64,000 nucleotides of DNA from Yanshouia hominis (GTDB lineage: Bacteria; Bacillota; Clostridia; Oscillospirales; Ruminococcaceae). The position numbers and the translations under genes are program-made. Below the pieces are notes generated by a model. That model ran no database searches and was not told where the DNA came from. It saw only the letters and a program-made list of their open reading frames with translations. Shown here one piece after another: positions 46,586 to 54,194 of this stretch; position 1 is the first letter of the stretch; every line of letters starts with the position of its first letter. The stretch is from assembly GCA_014385025.1 (NCBI GenBank), contig JACRTB010000013.1:19432-83431 (forward strand), written 5' to 3'.

Positions 46586-47386
46586 TCATACGTCGGCGGC
46601 GCCGCGAAAAAACTGTGCGGCCGGCTCGTCCGGAAGCTTCTCCGGGGACGAATCCTGCGGCTGGGGAGCCTCTTCTGTCTGCGTCTCCCCGGAAGGCGCC
46701 TGCTTCTCCTGTTCCCGCGTCCCGGAAGCCGGATCTGCCTCGAGAAGCATCCGGTCGATCTCATCGAGCCGCTGATTCATGCTGCCCAACAGGTCGGCGA
46801 TATGCTCCCGCACCGCCGCGAGGTCGGTGCGCATCGAGCGCATCTCCTCCGCGACCTTTTCACTGGCTGTGACGGCGGCGGATTTGATCCGGTCCGCCTC
46901 CCGCTCCGCCTGCTGGAGCAGCTTTCCGGCATCTTCGCGGGTTTCGAGCAGGATATCCCCGATCTGGGTGGAAAGCTCCTCATAACGGCGGGCCTTGTAT
47001 TCGTAATTCTGAGCACGCAGCGAAATCTGGCGGGTCTGCTCCTTTTGGGTGCGCAGCTCCCTCTCCTTCGCGTCACACTGGCGCTGCTGCTCGGCAACCG
47101 CGCCCTTGAGCGTCTCAACCATGCCGGTCAGCTCCCGGATGCGCCCGGCACTCGCGTCGAGCTGCCGCTCCATCTCGGAAATCTTCCCTTCAAAACCGGT
47201 GACCTGTTCCGCGAGTTCGCCGCGCGCCCTGGCCATTCCGTCGAGCTTTCCCTCAAGCTCGGCCGCCATCGTGCGGTTCTGCTCCCGCAGGCGGTCGATG
47301 CAGGAGAGCACCTCTCTCTTGTCGAAGCCACCGAAAAAGCTGGTCTTCAAAAGGACCTGCTCCTGATTCTGCTGCTGTTCTGCCAT
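46586..47386 (-). CDS. Coiled-coil protein with DivIVA-like N-terminus
   Basis: This 266-residue protein opens with a short conserved motif (LLKTSFFGGFDKREVLSCIDRL) that resembles the N-terminal membrane-curvature motif of DivIVA/GpsB-like proteins. Residues about 35-215 are an almost continuous coiled coil, and the tail is Pro/Glu/Gln-rich and disordered. A role in septum placement or envelope growth is plausible but inferred from layout only. GAGGACGCCTTC lies before the ATG. Confidence 0.65.
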   Translation of the reverse strand: MAEQQQNQEQVLLKTSFFGGFDKREVLSCIDRLREQNRTMAAELEGKLDGMARARGELAEQVTGFEGKISEMERQLDASAGRIRELTGMVETLKGAVAEQQRQCDAKERELRTQKEQTRQISLRAQNYEYKARRYEELSTQIGDILLETREDAGKLLQQAEREADRIKSAAVTASEKVAEEMRSMRTDLAAVREHIADLLGSMNQRLDEIDRMLLEADPASGTREQEKQAPSGETQTEEAPQPQDSSPEKLPDEPAAQFFRGAADV

Positions 47387-47575
47387 GAAGGCGTCCTCCC
47401 TCTGCGGCGCGCCGCACTCCGGGTCGAAGCCCCGCGGAATGCGAACCCTCTATTTTTCAACTTCCTTTCGTATTATAACATCCTCACGTGGGAATTTCTA
47501 CATCTGCCGGAAAAAGAGGACCGCCTTTTTCAAGTTCCGAAAAAGCGCCCGATTGCTGCATCCGGTCGGCTTTTT

Positions 47576-48451
47576 TCACATCTGCTGCGGCGCCGCAATA
47601 AACGCTTCCAGTTCGTCGCGAAGGAGATTGTCCCTGAGAAACACAAAATTAAATTCGTGAAAAATCGGGGTATCCCGGATTTCAAACGCCCGCAGAGCGC
47701 GCTTTGACTCCTTGAGCACCGATCGATAAAGGAAGGAAACCCCCAGCCCCGCCTCGACAAGGCTCAAAATCACCGGAAAGCTGCCGATCTCGACCGTTTT
47801 GGCAAAGCTGTCCAGCGAATGATTGTGCCCAAGCAGAGCGGCCTCGAAGATCGCGCGGGTGCCTGAGCCGGGTTCCCGGACAATCAGCGTTTCCTCAAAC
47901 AGCTCCTCAAAACCGACCCGCCGCCCGGCAAAGCGGTGCCCCTCCCGGCAGATTCCTGTGAAATTTTCCCGCCGCAGGGTGCGGAAATCATAACGCGCTT
48001 TGTCAAAATACCCTTCAATCAGAGCCAGATCCAGCGTCCCCGCCTCCAGCGCCGCCAAAAGGTTTCTGGTATTGTCCACCGTGAGAGAGAGGCTTCTTTC
48101 CGGATCGGCGGCCAGATAACAGCAGAGCTTCCCGGGGATTACATAATCTCCGATCGTCTTGGTCGCGCCCAGGCGCAGCGGCGGACGGCGCTCCTCAAGG
48201 CCGACCAGCCGTTCCCGCAGCGCTTCGCTCGAATGGCGCAGCGATTTTGCAGCCAGCTCAAGACGCCGCCCGCGTTCCGTCATCGAGAGGGTCTTTCCGT
48301 GGTAGGAAAAGAGCCTGCCGCCGTAATATTCCTCCAGATGCCGGATCTGCTGCGTCACCGCCGGCTGTGTGATGCAGAGCCGCTCTGCGGCGCGGGTATA
48401 GCTCATCGTTTCACAAAGGGTCAAAAATGTTTCCATTTTAAAGTCGAGCAT
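47576..48451 (-). CDS. LysR-family transcription regulator
   Basis: This 291-residue LysR regulator has the N-terminal winged helix (FLTLCETMSYTRAAERLCITQPAVTQQIRHLEEYYGGRLF, key part TRAAERLCITQPAVTQQI) and a periplasmic-binding-like effector domain. It is divergent from the YeiH-type transporter gene 114 bases away, and LysR-yeiH pairing is common, so it probably controls that gene. The region in between holds an ATGATAA...TTTTATCAT dyad (about 48503-48524). Its ribosome site is a run of nine G directly before the spacer. Confidence 0.92.
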   Translation of the reverse strand: MLDFKMETFLTLCETMSYTRAAERLCITQPAVTQQIRHLEEYYGGRLFSYHGKTLSMTERGRRLELAAKSLRHSSEALRERLVGLEERRPPLRLGATKTIGDYVIPGKLCCYLAADPERSLSLTVDNTRNLLAALEAGTLDLALIEGYFDKARYDFRTLRRENFTGICREGHRFAGRRVGFEELFEETLIVREPGSGTRAIFEAALLGHNHSLDSFAKTVEIGSFPVILSLVEAGLGVSFLYRSVLKESKRALRAFEIRDTPIFHEFNFVFLRDNLLRDELEAFIAAPQQM

Positions 48452-48456
48452 GGGAA

Positions 48457-48465
48457 CCCCCCCCC
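48457..48465. repeat. Nine-base C/G homopolymer at the LysR ribosome site
   Basis: Nine C on the + strand (nine G on the mRNA strand) end five bases before the LysR ATG. This run is the only Shine-Dalgarno-like sequence there, so length changes by slippage could alter translation. Confidence 0.8.
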
Positions 48466-48565
48466 GCTATCAATAAATTTAATTTATCCAACAATAATAA
48501 ATGATAATTTGATTTTATCATATGGCAGTGCTAAAATCAAGCCATCAACAGCAAAGGAGCCATCC

Positions 48566-49624
48566 ATGATGAATGTATTTTCCCGTCTCTCGGGCGGTAT
48601 TCTCGCCGCTGCCGCACTTGCCGCCGCTGCAAAATTCTGCAGCGCCCTGATTCCCTATGAGCTGATCTCGGCCGGCGTTTTCGCCATGCTGATCGGGATG
48701 ATACTGCACCCGCTTGCCGAGCGCCTCGAATTCTGCCGCGAGGGAATCGCCTTCACCTCCAAAAAAGTCCTCAAGGGCTCAATCGTTCTGATGGGGATCA
48801 CTCTGAGCTTTTCTCAGGTATTGGAGGTGGGAAAATTTTCACTCATTGTGATGTGCTTCACCCTGACCGCCGCCTTCGGCTTCGGCAATCTCTTCGGCCG
48901 GATGTTCGGTATGAACTGGAAGCTTTCTAACCTGATTTCGGCGGGTACCGGCATCTGCGGCGGATCGGCCATCGCCGCGATTTCCCCCACCATCGACGCC
49001 GATGACAGCGACATTGCCTATGCAATTTCGGCTACTTTCCTGTTTGATATCGTCATGGTCATCCTCTTTCCGATTATGGGACGCGCCGCCGGGATGAGCG
49101 ACATGGGCTTCGGACTCTGGGCCGGCACCGCTGTCAACGACACCTCCTCGGTTGTCGCGGCCGGATACGCCTTCTCCGACCTTGCCGGACAATTTTCCAC
49201 CATCGTCAAGCTCACCCGCACCCTCTCGATCGTTCCCATCGTCATTCTCTTCGCCTATATCAACGAGCGGATGAAGGCAAAGTCCGCCGGAACCGCCGGA
49301 GGGCGGATTCAGGTCTCGGTGCGCCGGATCTTTCCCTGGTTCATCCTGCTCTTTCTGGGGATGGTTGCGCTGCGCAGCCTTCTCGACGCAATGGCTGTGG
49401 CCGGCGTGTGGGGAATGAGCGCCGCCGGGGTGGGCGGCTTCGCCGCCGTTCTCTCCTCGCTGAGCAAATTCGGAATGGTCATGGCCCTCGGCGCGATCGG
49501 ATTGAAGACCGATTTCAAAAGCGTCGCCAAAAGCGGCTTTATCCCGATGCTGCACGGGTTTATCATTTCGGCGCTGGTTGTTATCGTTTCTTTCGGCGCG
49601 CAGGCCATGCTGGGGCAGCTTTGA
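48566..49624 (+). CDS. YeiH-family putative sulfate/sulfonate exporter membrane protein
   Basis: This 352-residue protein with about ten hydrophobic segments belongs to the YeiH/PSE family: LIPYELISAGVFAMLIGMIL, the duplicated GTGICGGSAIAAISPTIDA motif (key GICGGSAIAA), and GLWAGTAVNDTSSVVAAGYA. The substrate is not proven; roles in sulfite, sulfonate or taurine handling have been suggested. AAGGAG at 48554-48559 fits ATG 48566 or the next codon. The LysR regulator is divergent. This is the last clear host gene before the prophage. Confidence 0.88.
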   Translation: MMNVFSRLSGGILAAAALAAAAKFCSALIPYELISAGVFAMLIGMILHPLAERLEFCREGIAFTSKKVLKGSIVLMGITLSFSQVLEVGKFSLIVMCFTLTAAFGFGNLFGRMFGMNWKLSNLISAGTGICGGSAIAAISPTIDADDSDIAYAISATFLFDIVMVILFPIMGRAAGMSDMGFGLWAGTAVNDTSSVVAAGYAFSDLAGQFSTIVKLTRTLSIVPIVILFAYINERMKAKSAGTAGGRIQVSVRRIFPWFILLFLGMVALRSLLDAMAVAGVWGMSAAGVGGFAAVLSSLSKFGMVMALGAIGLKTDFKSVAKSGFIPMLHGFIISALVVIVSFGAQAMLGQL

Positions 49625-49932
49625 CTGTCCGGCCGCCCTTCAACGAGCGGGGACGAAGAAATTTCGTCCCCGCTCTGGTCTCCGCTTTGGCAGGCGTGTT
49701 AGCCGGCAGGACACCCGATATATCTGCTCAAGCAGAGCGAAAGCCAGCGTCATTCAGGCGCTTGGCTTTGTTAGCTTCTTGCAGGGCCCGTTCATGGCAC
49801 CCCTTTTATGGGGCCGGTCATGACTTTCGGCCGAAGCTTTCTCTGCTTTCTGCGCATTCTGTGCGTTTTGTAATGTTGTATTTTAAATTGCATGGGGTAC
49901 AACCTCCAAATAAAGTCAAGGGGTGTAAAAAA
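49625..49932. other. Junction between host DNA and prophage
   Basis: A perfect 13-bp stem (GAGCGGGGACGAA / TTCGTCCCCGCTC, 49645-49675) follows yeiH and probably ends its transcript, although no T tract follows. From about 49860 the sequence becomes AT-rich. The exact prophage end cannot be fixed because its right end is outside the window. Confidence 0.5.
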
Positions 49933-50142
49933 ATGAGAGGTAAAACGTTTCGTATCCCGGTTGGTACAGAGTTCAAAACGGAAGATGGCAAGACATATAT
50001 ATGCCGTTCCGATTTTGGAACAAAAGGTGTTGCACTTGAACCTCAGGACGGTTCTCCTATCATTATGGTTCCTCATGATGCCTTTTTTCGTCAAGTCTCG
50101 TATTCTCTATGTTCGGATTTCCTCGCCAAAATTTCCAATTAA
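49933..50142 (+). CDS. Small phage protein of unknown function
   Basis: This 69-residue soluble protein (MRGKTFRIPVGTEFKTEDGK...) has a beta-rich, SH3-like pattern but no recognised family. AAGGGGTG lies seven bases before the ATG. It opens the phage early region, directly before the ssDNA-binding-like gene, so a role in replication or regulation is likely. Confidence 0.65.
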   Translation: MRGKTFRIPVGTEFKTEDGKTYICRSDFGTKGVALEPQDGSPIIMVPHDAFFRQVSYSLCSDFLAKISN

Positions 50143-50172
50143 CAAATTACCATTATAGAAAGGAAAATTCAA

Positions 50173-50412
50173 ATGAAAGTTAAGATTATCGGTAAAACCA
50201 ATCTGTCTGGTACATCTAAAAAGACTGGCAAGGATTACAACATCAATATGGTGTATGTAACTCACAAGGCCAATGGTGTTGAAGGTGAATCCTGTGAGGA
50301 AATCGCTTTGCAGGCAAATTCTTACCCTTTCCGAGATATCATCATTGGTAAGGTTTATGACGTTGACCGCGATTCGCGCGGCTATGTTGTAGCCTTTGAA
50401 CCTGCCAACTAA
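50173..50412 (+). CDS. Phage single-stranded-DNA-binding-like protein (gpV-type)
   Basis: This 79-residue basic, beta-rich protein (KVKIIGKTNLSGTSKKTGKDY...) has the size, charge pattern and gene position of inovirus gpV ssDNA-binding proteins, which coat the new viral strand before packaging. Sequence similarity to Ff gpV is not obvious, so the call rests on layout and OB-fold-like pattern. GAAAGGAAAA precedes the start. A hairpin and a tRNA-like sequence follow. Confidence 0.65.
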   Translation: MKVKIIGKTNLSGTSKKTGKDYNINMVYVTHKANGVEGESCEEIALQANSYPFRDIIIGKVYDVDRDSRGYVVAFEPAN

Positions 50413-50423
50413 TTTGTTCCCCC

Positions 50424-50466
50424 TTGCGCCTGTGTTTTGTATGGAGAGTGCATTGCACAGGCGCAA
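50424..50466 (+). repeat. 11-bp hairpin between the ssDNA-binding gene and the tRNA-like sequence
   Basis: TTGCGCCTGTG and CACAGGCGCAA pair perfectly around a 21-base loop. It could be a terminator without T tract, or a phage origin or packaging hairpin. Confidence 0.7.
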
Positions 50467-50478
50467 TCTGGTTTATAT

Positions 50479-50560
50479 GCGGCGGTAGCTTAATAGGTAA
50501 AGCGTTGTGCGCACAATACAACTTTGCTTGGGTATGTAGGTTCAAGTCCTATCCGCCGCA
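50479..50560 (+). tRNA. tRNA-like sequence encoded by the phage, odd anticodon arm
   Basis: The acceptor stem is perfect (GCGGCGG 50479-50485 with CCGCCGC 50553-50559, then A). The D arm is canonical (GCTT-AATAGGTA-AAGC). The T arm has the exact TTCAAGT loop with a five-pair stem. The anticodon arm fits TTGTG-CGCACAA-TACAA, which gives anticodon CAC (Val) but has G instead of the near-universal U at position 33. The variable region is long (14 bases). CCA is not encoded. It is clearly tRNA-derived; whether it is charged and decodes is open. A shifted anticodon loop (GCGCACA, reading GCA) is another option. Confidence 0.6.
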
Positions 50561-50631
50561 TGCTTTTTCCGCTTCGCGCGGCTTTTGCCCTACTTGATAG
50601 GGCAACAAATTGACATCAAGGGGCGTGACGC

Positions 50632-51435
50632 ATGGCAGAGCTTTCCGGTGTGCGGCTTCCCCGATTCGAAACCCGTACCAATGCCCGGTTGAAGCTGTAC
50701 CCTTTCTTTTACGTCCATCAGGTATCCAATTCAGATATCTTTTCTCGGGGAGAGTTTGAAACTTCCGATGGCAAGCCATTCCGTCCTTATGTGGTTCCCT
50801 CAAAAGGCAATGCAAAGAATTCAGAGCGTTCCCATTATGAATCCCGCCGCCGCGCGGTTTCTGCTGTTCGGGATATTGCTTTGTGCAACATCTTTGAGTA
50901 TATGTTTACTTGGACATTGGACGGCTCTTTGATTGACCGTTACGATTCTAAAGAAATTTACAAAAAGGTTCGTGCTTTCCTTTCGAATGCCAGTTCCCGC
51001 AAAGGCTTCAAATATGTCCTTATCCCTGAATACCATAAGCAAAAAGAGGGTGAGGACAAGCCCGCGATTCATATGCATGGTCTTTGCTGTCTTGGCAGTG
51101 TTCAAATTTCTCCGTCCGGTCTTAATGACAAATCAGGCCGTCCTATTTTTAATATGGTTGATTGGAAGTGGGGATTTAGTACTTGTGTCCCTCTCGATCT
51201 TAACTATGAACGCGCTGTCAATTATGTGGCAAAGTACATTACTGAAACAGAGGTTAAAATTTTTGGTAAATGGTACTTATCATCCAGAAATCTTTTGAAG
51301 CGTCCCGATATTGTCCCGCTTGATGGTGAAACCTTTGAAGAATTCCGGGATGAAGAAAAACTAGCAGATAAACGCCAGATTGAAAGAACAGTTTATGCAG
51401 GCGTAAAGATTGTGAGTGAAAATTGTTATGGATAA
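50632..51435 (+). CDS. Phage replication initiator (HUH rolling-circle endonuclease)
   Basis: This 267-residue protein nicks the phage origin to start rolling-circle replication. The metal-binding HUH motif is AIHMHGLCC. The catalytic tyrosine region follows at the expected distance as ERAVNYVAKYITE (YxxxY). The N-terminal third resembles other Rep proteins of Firmicutes inoviruses. GGGGCGTGACGC is a modest ribosome site. The stop overlaps the start of the next small gene by eight bases. The nick site was not found. Confidence 0.85.
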   Translation: MAELSGVRLPRFETRTNARLKLYPFFYVHQVSNSDIFSRGEFETSDGKPFRPYVVPSKGNAKNSERSHYESRRRAVSAVRDIALCNIFEYMFTWTLDGSLIDRYDSKEIYKKVRAFLSNASSRKGFKYVLIPEYHKQKEGEDKPAIHMHGLCCLGSVQISPSGLNDKSGRPIFNMVDWKWGFSTCVPLDLNYERAVNYVAKYITETEVKIFGKWYLSSRNLLKRPDIVPLDGETFEEFRDEEKLADKRQIERTVYAGVKIVSENCYG

Positions 51436-51610
51436 ATTTGTTTTTGATTCCGGTCATGATTATGAATATGCCTTTTATATTAATGACCAGCTTATTATTG
51501 CTACAAATGATGACAATTTCGGTTTGGATTGTGTTTTTGCCGCTTCAAATTATATCCCTTCCAAACCCGGTGAAACTGCTCGTTGTGAAGTAACTCTTGT
51601 TAAATCCTAA
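51428..51610 (+). CDS. Small phage protein overlapping the replication gene
   Basis: This 60-residue acidic soluble protein (MDKFVFDSGHDYEYAFYIND...) is not recognised. Its ATG lies inside the last codons of the replication gene (TTATGGATAA), so translation is probably coupled. It sits between the replication and coat genes. Confidence 0.6.
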   Translation: MDKFVFDSGHDYEYAFYINDQLIIATNDDNFGLDCVFAASNYIPSKPGETARCEVTLVKS

Positions 51611-51632
51611 TTTCATTTCAGGGGGCTTGGAA

Positions 51633-51722
51633 ATGGTCAAGCGGTCTTTTAGTTTAATCATGGCGATTGTTCTGATTGGCTGTTTGGCCTTTTCCGCTCT
51701 CGCTGTTGATGTTACTTCTTAG
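51633..51722 (+). pseudogene. 5' fragment of the phage coat/adsorption gene: signal peptide only
   Basis: The first 29 codons encode a textbook type I signal peptide (MVKRSFSLIMAIVLIGCLAF, cleavage after SALA) and then VDVTS before a TAG. The AGGGGGCTTGG ribosome site is intact. The reading frame continues in register at 58609 on the other side of the inserted element, so this is the displaced start of the pIII-like gene ending at 59973. Confidence 0.85.
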
Positions 51723-51724
51723 GT

Positions 51725-51744
51725 CAGTTTACAAGGAACTACAC
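51725..51744 (+). repeat. Left terminal inverted repeat of the element
   Basis: CAGTTTACAAGGAACTACAC; the right-end copy differs at one base. The crossover GT lies directly outside. Confidence 0.85.
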
Positions 51745-51869
51745 GCAGACCACGAAACGGGGGCTGCTGACAACAAATAAAGGCTGAGTATCAAGCACCG
51801 GGAAAGTGCGGGATATTCAGCCTGTTTTGTTGTCAGGGGTTTCCAAAGGGGCTTGCCCCTTGGCACACG

Positions 51870-51900
51870 ACTTTGCGTAGCAAAGTGTAGTGTGTTATAC
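51870..51900 (+). other. Predicted oriT (pMV158/MobV type)
   Basis: ACTTTGC-GTA-GCAAAGT (51870-51886) is followed by GTAGTGTGTTATAC. TAGTGTG/TTA is the known nick site of the MobM relaxase of pMV158, which also lies just after an ACTTT...AAAGT hairpin. The predicted nick is after 51894. The element's own relaxase is of the matching MobV family. Confidence 0.88.
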
Positions 51901-52069
51901 GCTCTGTCGGCGTTGCTGCGAAAATGGGGTTGCCGCCGGGGAGGGCAAGGGCATTTGAAACGGCAGGAAAACAGGGCTGTGATTGCGTGGCATGGAGCTG
52001 CAAGCGCAGGACTGGTTTCGCCAGCAGACAGGGCGTATATGAAAGCCCCCGTCCCTTGTCCCACGCCGG

Positions 52070-52092
52070 ACTTCGGGACAAAATGTCCCGAA
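52070..52092 (+). repeat. 23-bp direct repeat with internal dyad, left copy
   Basis: A 23-base sequence with the dyad TTCGGGACA-AAA-TGTCCCGAA recurs exactly at 54421-54443. The two copies bracket the three minus-strand cargo genes. Confidence 0.9.
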
Positions 52093-52270
52093 CTTGTGGC
52101 CACACTTACGAAAAAGCAGACGGATTTTTCTCTCAAAATTGAAATGGGCGGGAAGCCATTTTAAGGCTTTCCCGCCTTGATTGACTATTAGCAAAGACGG
52201 GCAGGACTGTCAACGGCGGCACATAAAATGTGCCGTTCATCTTGACCGTTGACTGGCTCGGCTGGCTTTG

Positions 52271-53014
52271 CTATTTTCCAGATAAAATGGTATTCATAGC
52301 GCAAATACGCCAAAAATTATTTACTTGTTCAAACTCAATTTTCAAATCTTGCTGAAAATGAGCGAGTAATGTTTGATTGTCCCATTCATATTGCGTATTG
52401 TTCCACGAGAGAAATCCCTCCACAAAAATTTTGTGATCAATATGAAATTGTAGAATACATTGCGTCGTTATAGATACGAATTTTTGAACATCGATGGAGG
52501 CAAACACACTATCAGGAACACCTGAAAATGCAGCAAAAATTGCTCCACCAGAATGTGGACCTCTGTAATAACAATACTTATCAACTAAACCGCAAGTTAC
52601 GATAGACAGGTTATGCCCGTTGAATGTATCGTCCAATGTAAATTCTGCTGTCGTTAGTGGCTCTAAATTCCAGCGTTCCCCCACTACTTTTGCGTGTGTG
52701 GCTACCTGAATAATTTTCTCGGAAAATCCATTGATATTTTCCCATCCCCACAGCCATGTGTTACTTGATGTTGCCTCGCTTCCGATGAATTGAAGCGGAT
52801 ACTTTTGATTTCCAAAAAGTATTACGCCCTCTGAAAAATCAACATTCCAGTCCTGCCCCTTTACCACCTGCTCACTACAAGCAGTCTGTATTGCTATCAT
52901 TTTACCTAAGCAAGCTGAAAACACTTGAAACCAATTTCCTGTATCAATATTGAGATGCTCAATCCAAATATTTTTTCTGTTATCCTGTTTTCTGTCTTTG
53001 CCCCAAAATCTCAT
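52271..53014 (-). CDS. DUF6882-like protein, element cargo
   Basis: This 247-residue soluble protein has a Trp-rich middle (TWLWGWENINGFSEKIIQVA, key WLWGWEN) that is typical of DUF6882 proteins, a family without known function found scattered in bacterial accessory regions. No catalytic motif is evident. GGAGGAAATACAG gives a good ribosome site. It lies downstream of the XRE regulator gene on the same strand and is more AT-rich than the element's transfer genes. A role in immunity, toxin or stress handling is possible but unsupported. Confidence 0.7.
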   Translation of the reverse strand: MRFWGKDRKQDNRKNIWIEHLNIDTGNWFQVFSACLGKMIAIQTACSEQVVKGQDWNVDFSEGVILFGNQKYPLQFIGSEATSSNTWLWGWENINGFSEKIIQVATHAKVVGERWNLEPLTTAEFTLDDTFNGHNLSIVTCGLVDKYCYYRGPHSGGAIFAAFSGVPDSVFASIDVQKFVSITTQCILQFHIDHKIFVEGFLSWNNTQYEWDNQTLLAHFQQDLKIEFEQVNNFWRICAMNTILSGK

Positions 53015-53041
53015 CTGTATTTCCTCCGTAATATATTTCTT

Positions 53042-53842
53042 TTATTTCCTCCCCCGCTGCGGGTTCGGATTTTTCAGCAAGTCTGACTTCTGTGCAATCT
53101 TTTTCAGCCACTTCTTTTCTTCTTCGGACAGCTTCTTCAAATTCAATTTGAGCTGCTTACAGATAAACGCCAAAGCTGCTTGCTCCGGGTCGCTGTCTGG
53201 GCTGGCGGTTTCCTCGGCGGTCTGCAAAAAATCTTCCAGCGGATTGTCCTCCGGGACGCTGAAAAAATCGTCCTTATGTGCTTCTCGCAGGTTAAGAGCT
53301 ATCTTGTTTATGTCCTGCTGTATCACATAGCGGCAAAAGCTGTCATCGTCAATATGGGCGGCGATAAGCTGTCTTAATTGCGGGTCGGACAAGCCGGGAT
53401 TGTACTGCTTCATAATGGTTGCGCTCACAGCGTCTACAATGGCGTTTGCGCTCTGCACCTGCTTGACTGCCGTTCCGTTCACATAGATTTCAAGGTCAGC
53501 CATCAGCCGGGGGAAGTCCGGGTGCGCCGCCAGCTCACACAAGAGGGAATTATCCACCAGCCCACTTTTCAATAGTTCAATCATATCATCACTCAAACGC
53601 AGGTCTGCAAGATCGGCGTTTGGGTGATTTCTTGTTTGGGACAGCCCCAGCAGATAATCGGCGGTCACGCCGTAAAACTTCGCCAGCTTGATAATGGCAT
53701 AGTGGCTGATGTCCTTGAAGTCCTTTGCTTCATAACTGCCCAGCGCAGACTTGGAGAGATTTACCTGTTCTTCAAGCTGCTCCAGCGTCAGCCCACGCTC
53801 CACACGCAGGTCTTTCAATCGTTCTTGTATGGATAGTTCCAT
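53042..53842 (-). CDS. XRE-family helix-turn-helix regulator
   Basis: This 266-residue protein has an N-terminal Cro/C1-type helix-turn-helix (residues about 5-67: LKDLRVERGLTLEQLEEQVN, then SALGSYEAK and the Tyr-Gly-Val-Thr-Ala-Asp-Tyr-Leu-Leu-Gly end). The rest is a long helical region of unknown role, perhaps for oligomerisation or ligand sensing. GGGAGGGAGCGC precedes the ATG. It is the likely controller of the element's lysogeny-like state or of the neighbouring cargo genes, which lie on the same strand. Confidence 0.88.
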   Translation of the reverse strand: MELSIQERLKDLRVERGLTLEQLEEQVNLSKSALGSYEAKDFKDISHYAIIKLAKFYGVTADYLLGLSQTRNHPNADLADLRLSDDMIELLKSGLVDNSLLCELAAHPDFPRLMADLEIYVNGTAVKQVQSANAIVDAVSATIMKQYNPGLSDPQLRQLIAAHIDDDSFCRYVIQQDINKIALNLREAHKDDFFSVPEDNPLEDFLQTAEETASPDSDPEQAALAFICKQLKLNLKKLSEEEKKWLKKIAQKSDLLKNPNPQRGRK

Positions 53843-53876
53843 GCGCTCCCTCCCTGTCTGCCTGATAAATTAAGGA

Positions 53877-54194
53877 TTATCCATAGAGATAATCATTTTC
53901 TAAATATTCAATTATATCGTTCTGATGAATGATTTTATAGATTGGAAAATGAGCGTTTCCTTTCCCCCAGGTTAAATGAACAATATAATAGTCCACTCCG
54001 TCCCAAAATAGAACATCATCATTTCTTTCACTTTTTGCAACAGCTACTAAATCTTTACCCTTTTCAAATAAACTGTGTTCTGGTGTTAATTCAGTTCTCA
54101 AACGATTTTCAAATATCTGTTTTCGGAGATTGTTTCCTGTAAATTCATACCACGAAAAATCTTCTCCATATTTTTCACGCAATTTTTCTAACAC
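53877..54194 (-). CDS. Small hypothetical protein, element cargo
   Basis: This 105-residue protein (with KYGEDFSWYEFTGNNLRKQI and FWDGVDYYIVHLTWGKGNAHF as its clearest parts) is acidic and soluble, with no recognised domain. Its AT-rich codon use differs from that of the regulator next to it, suggesting a separate origin. It is the first gene of the three-gene minus-strand cargo block. The pattern could suit an immunity or antitoxin-like protein, but that is a guess. Confidence 0.6.
   Translation of the reverse strand: MLEKLREKYGEDFSWYEFTGNNLRKQIFENRLRTELTPEHSLFEKGKDLVAVAKSERNDDVLFWDGVDYYIVHLTWGKGNAHFPIYKIIHQNDIIEYLENDYLYG

Larger units (their letters stand above)
51745..52270. other. Non-coding left region of the element
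   Basis: This stretch holds the oriT (51870-51900) and one copy of a 23-bp repeat (52070-52092), but no gene I can support. The open frames are broken and lack family signal. Confidence 0.6.

Noticed and set aside
51720..51722. TAG recoded as an amino acid in this phage
   Set aside because: The coat gene (59971-59973) and the Zot gene (62728-62730) end in TAG, and no other in-frame TAG occurs inside phage genes, so stop-codon reassignment is unlikely.
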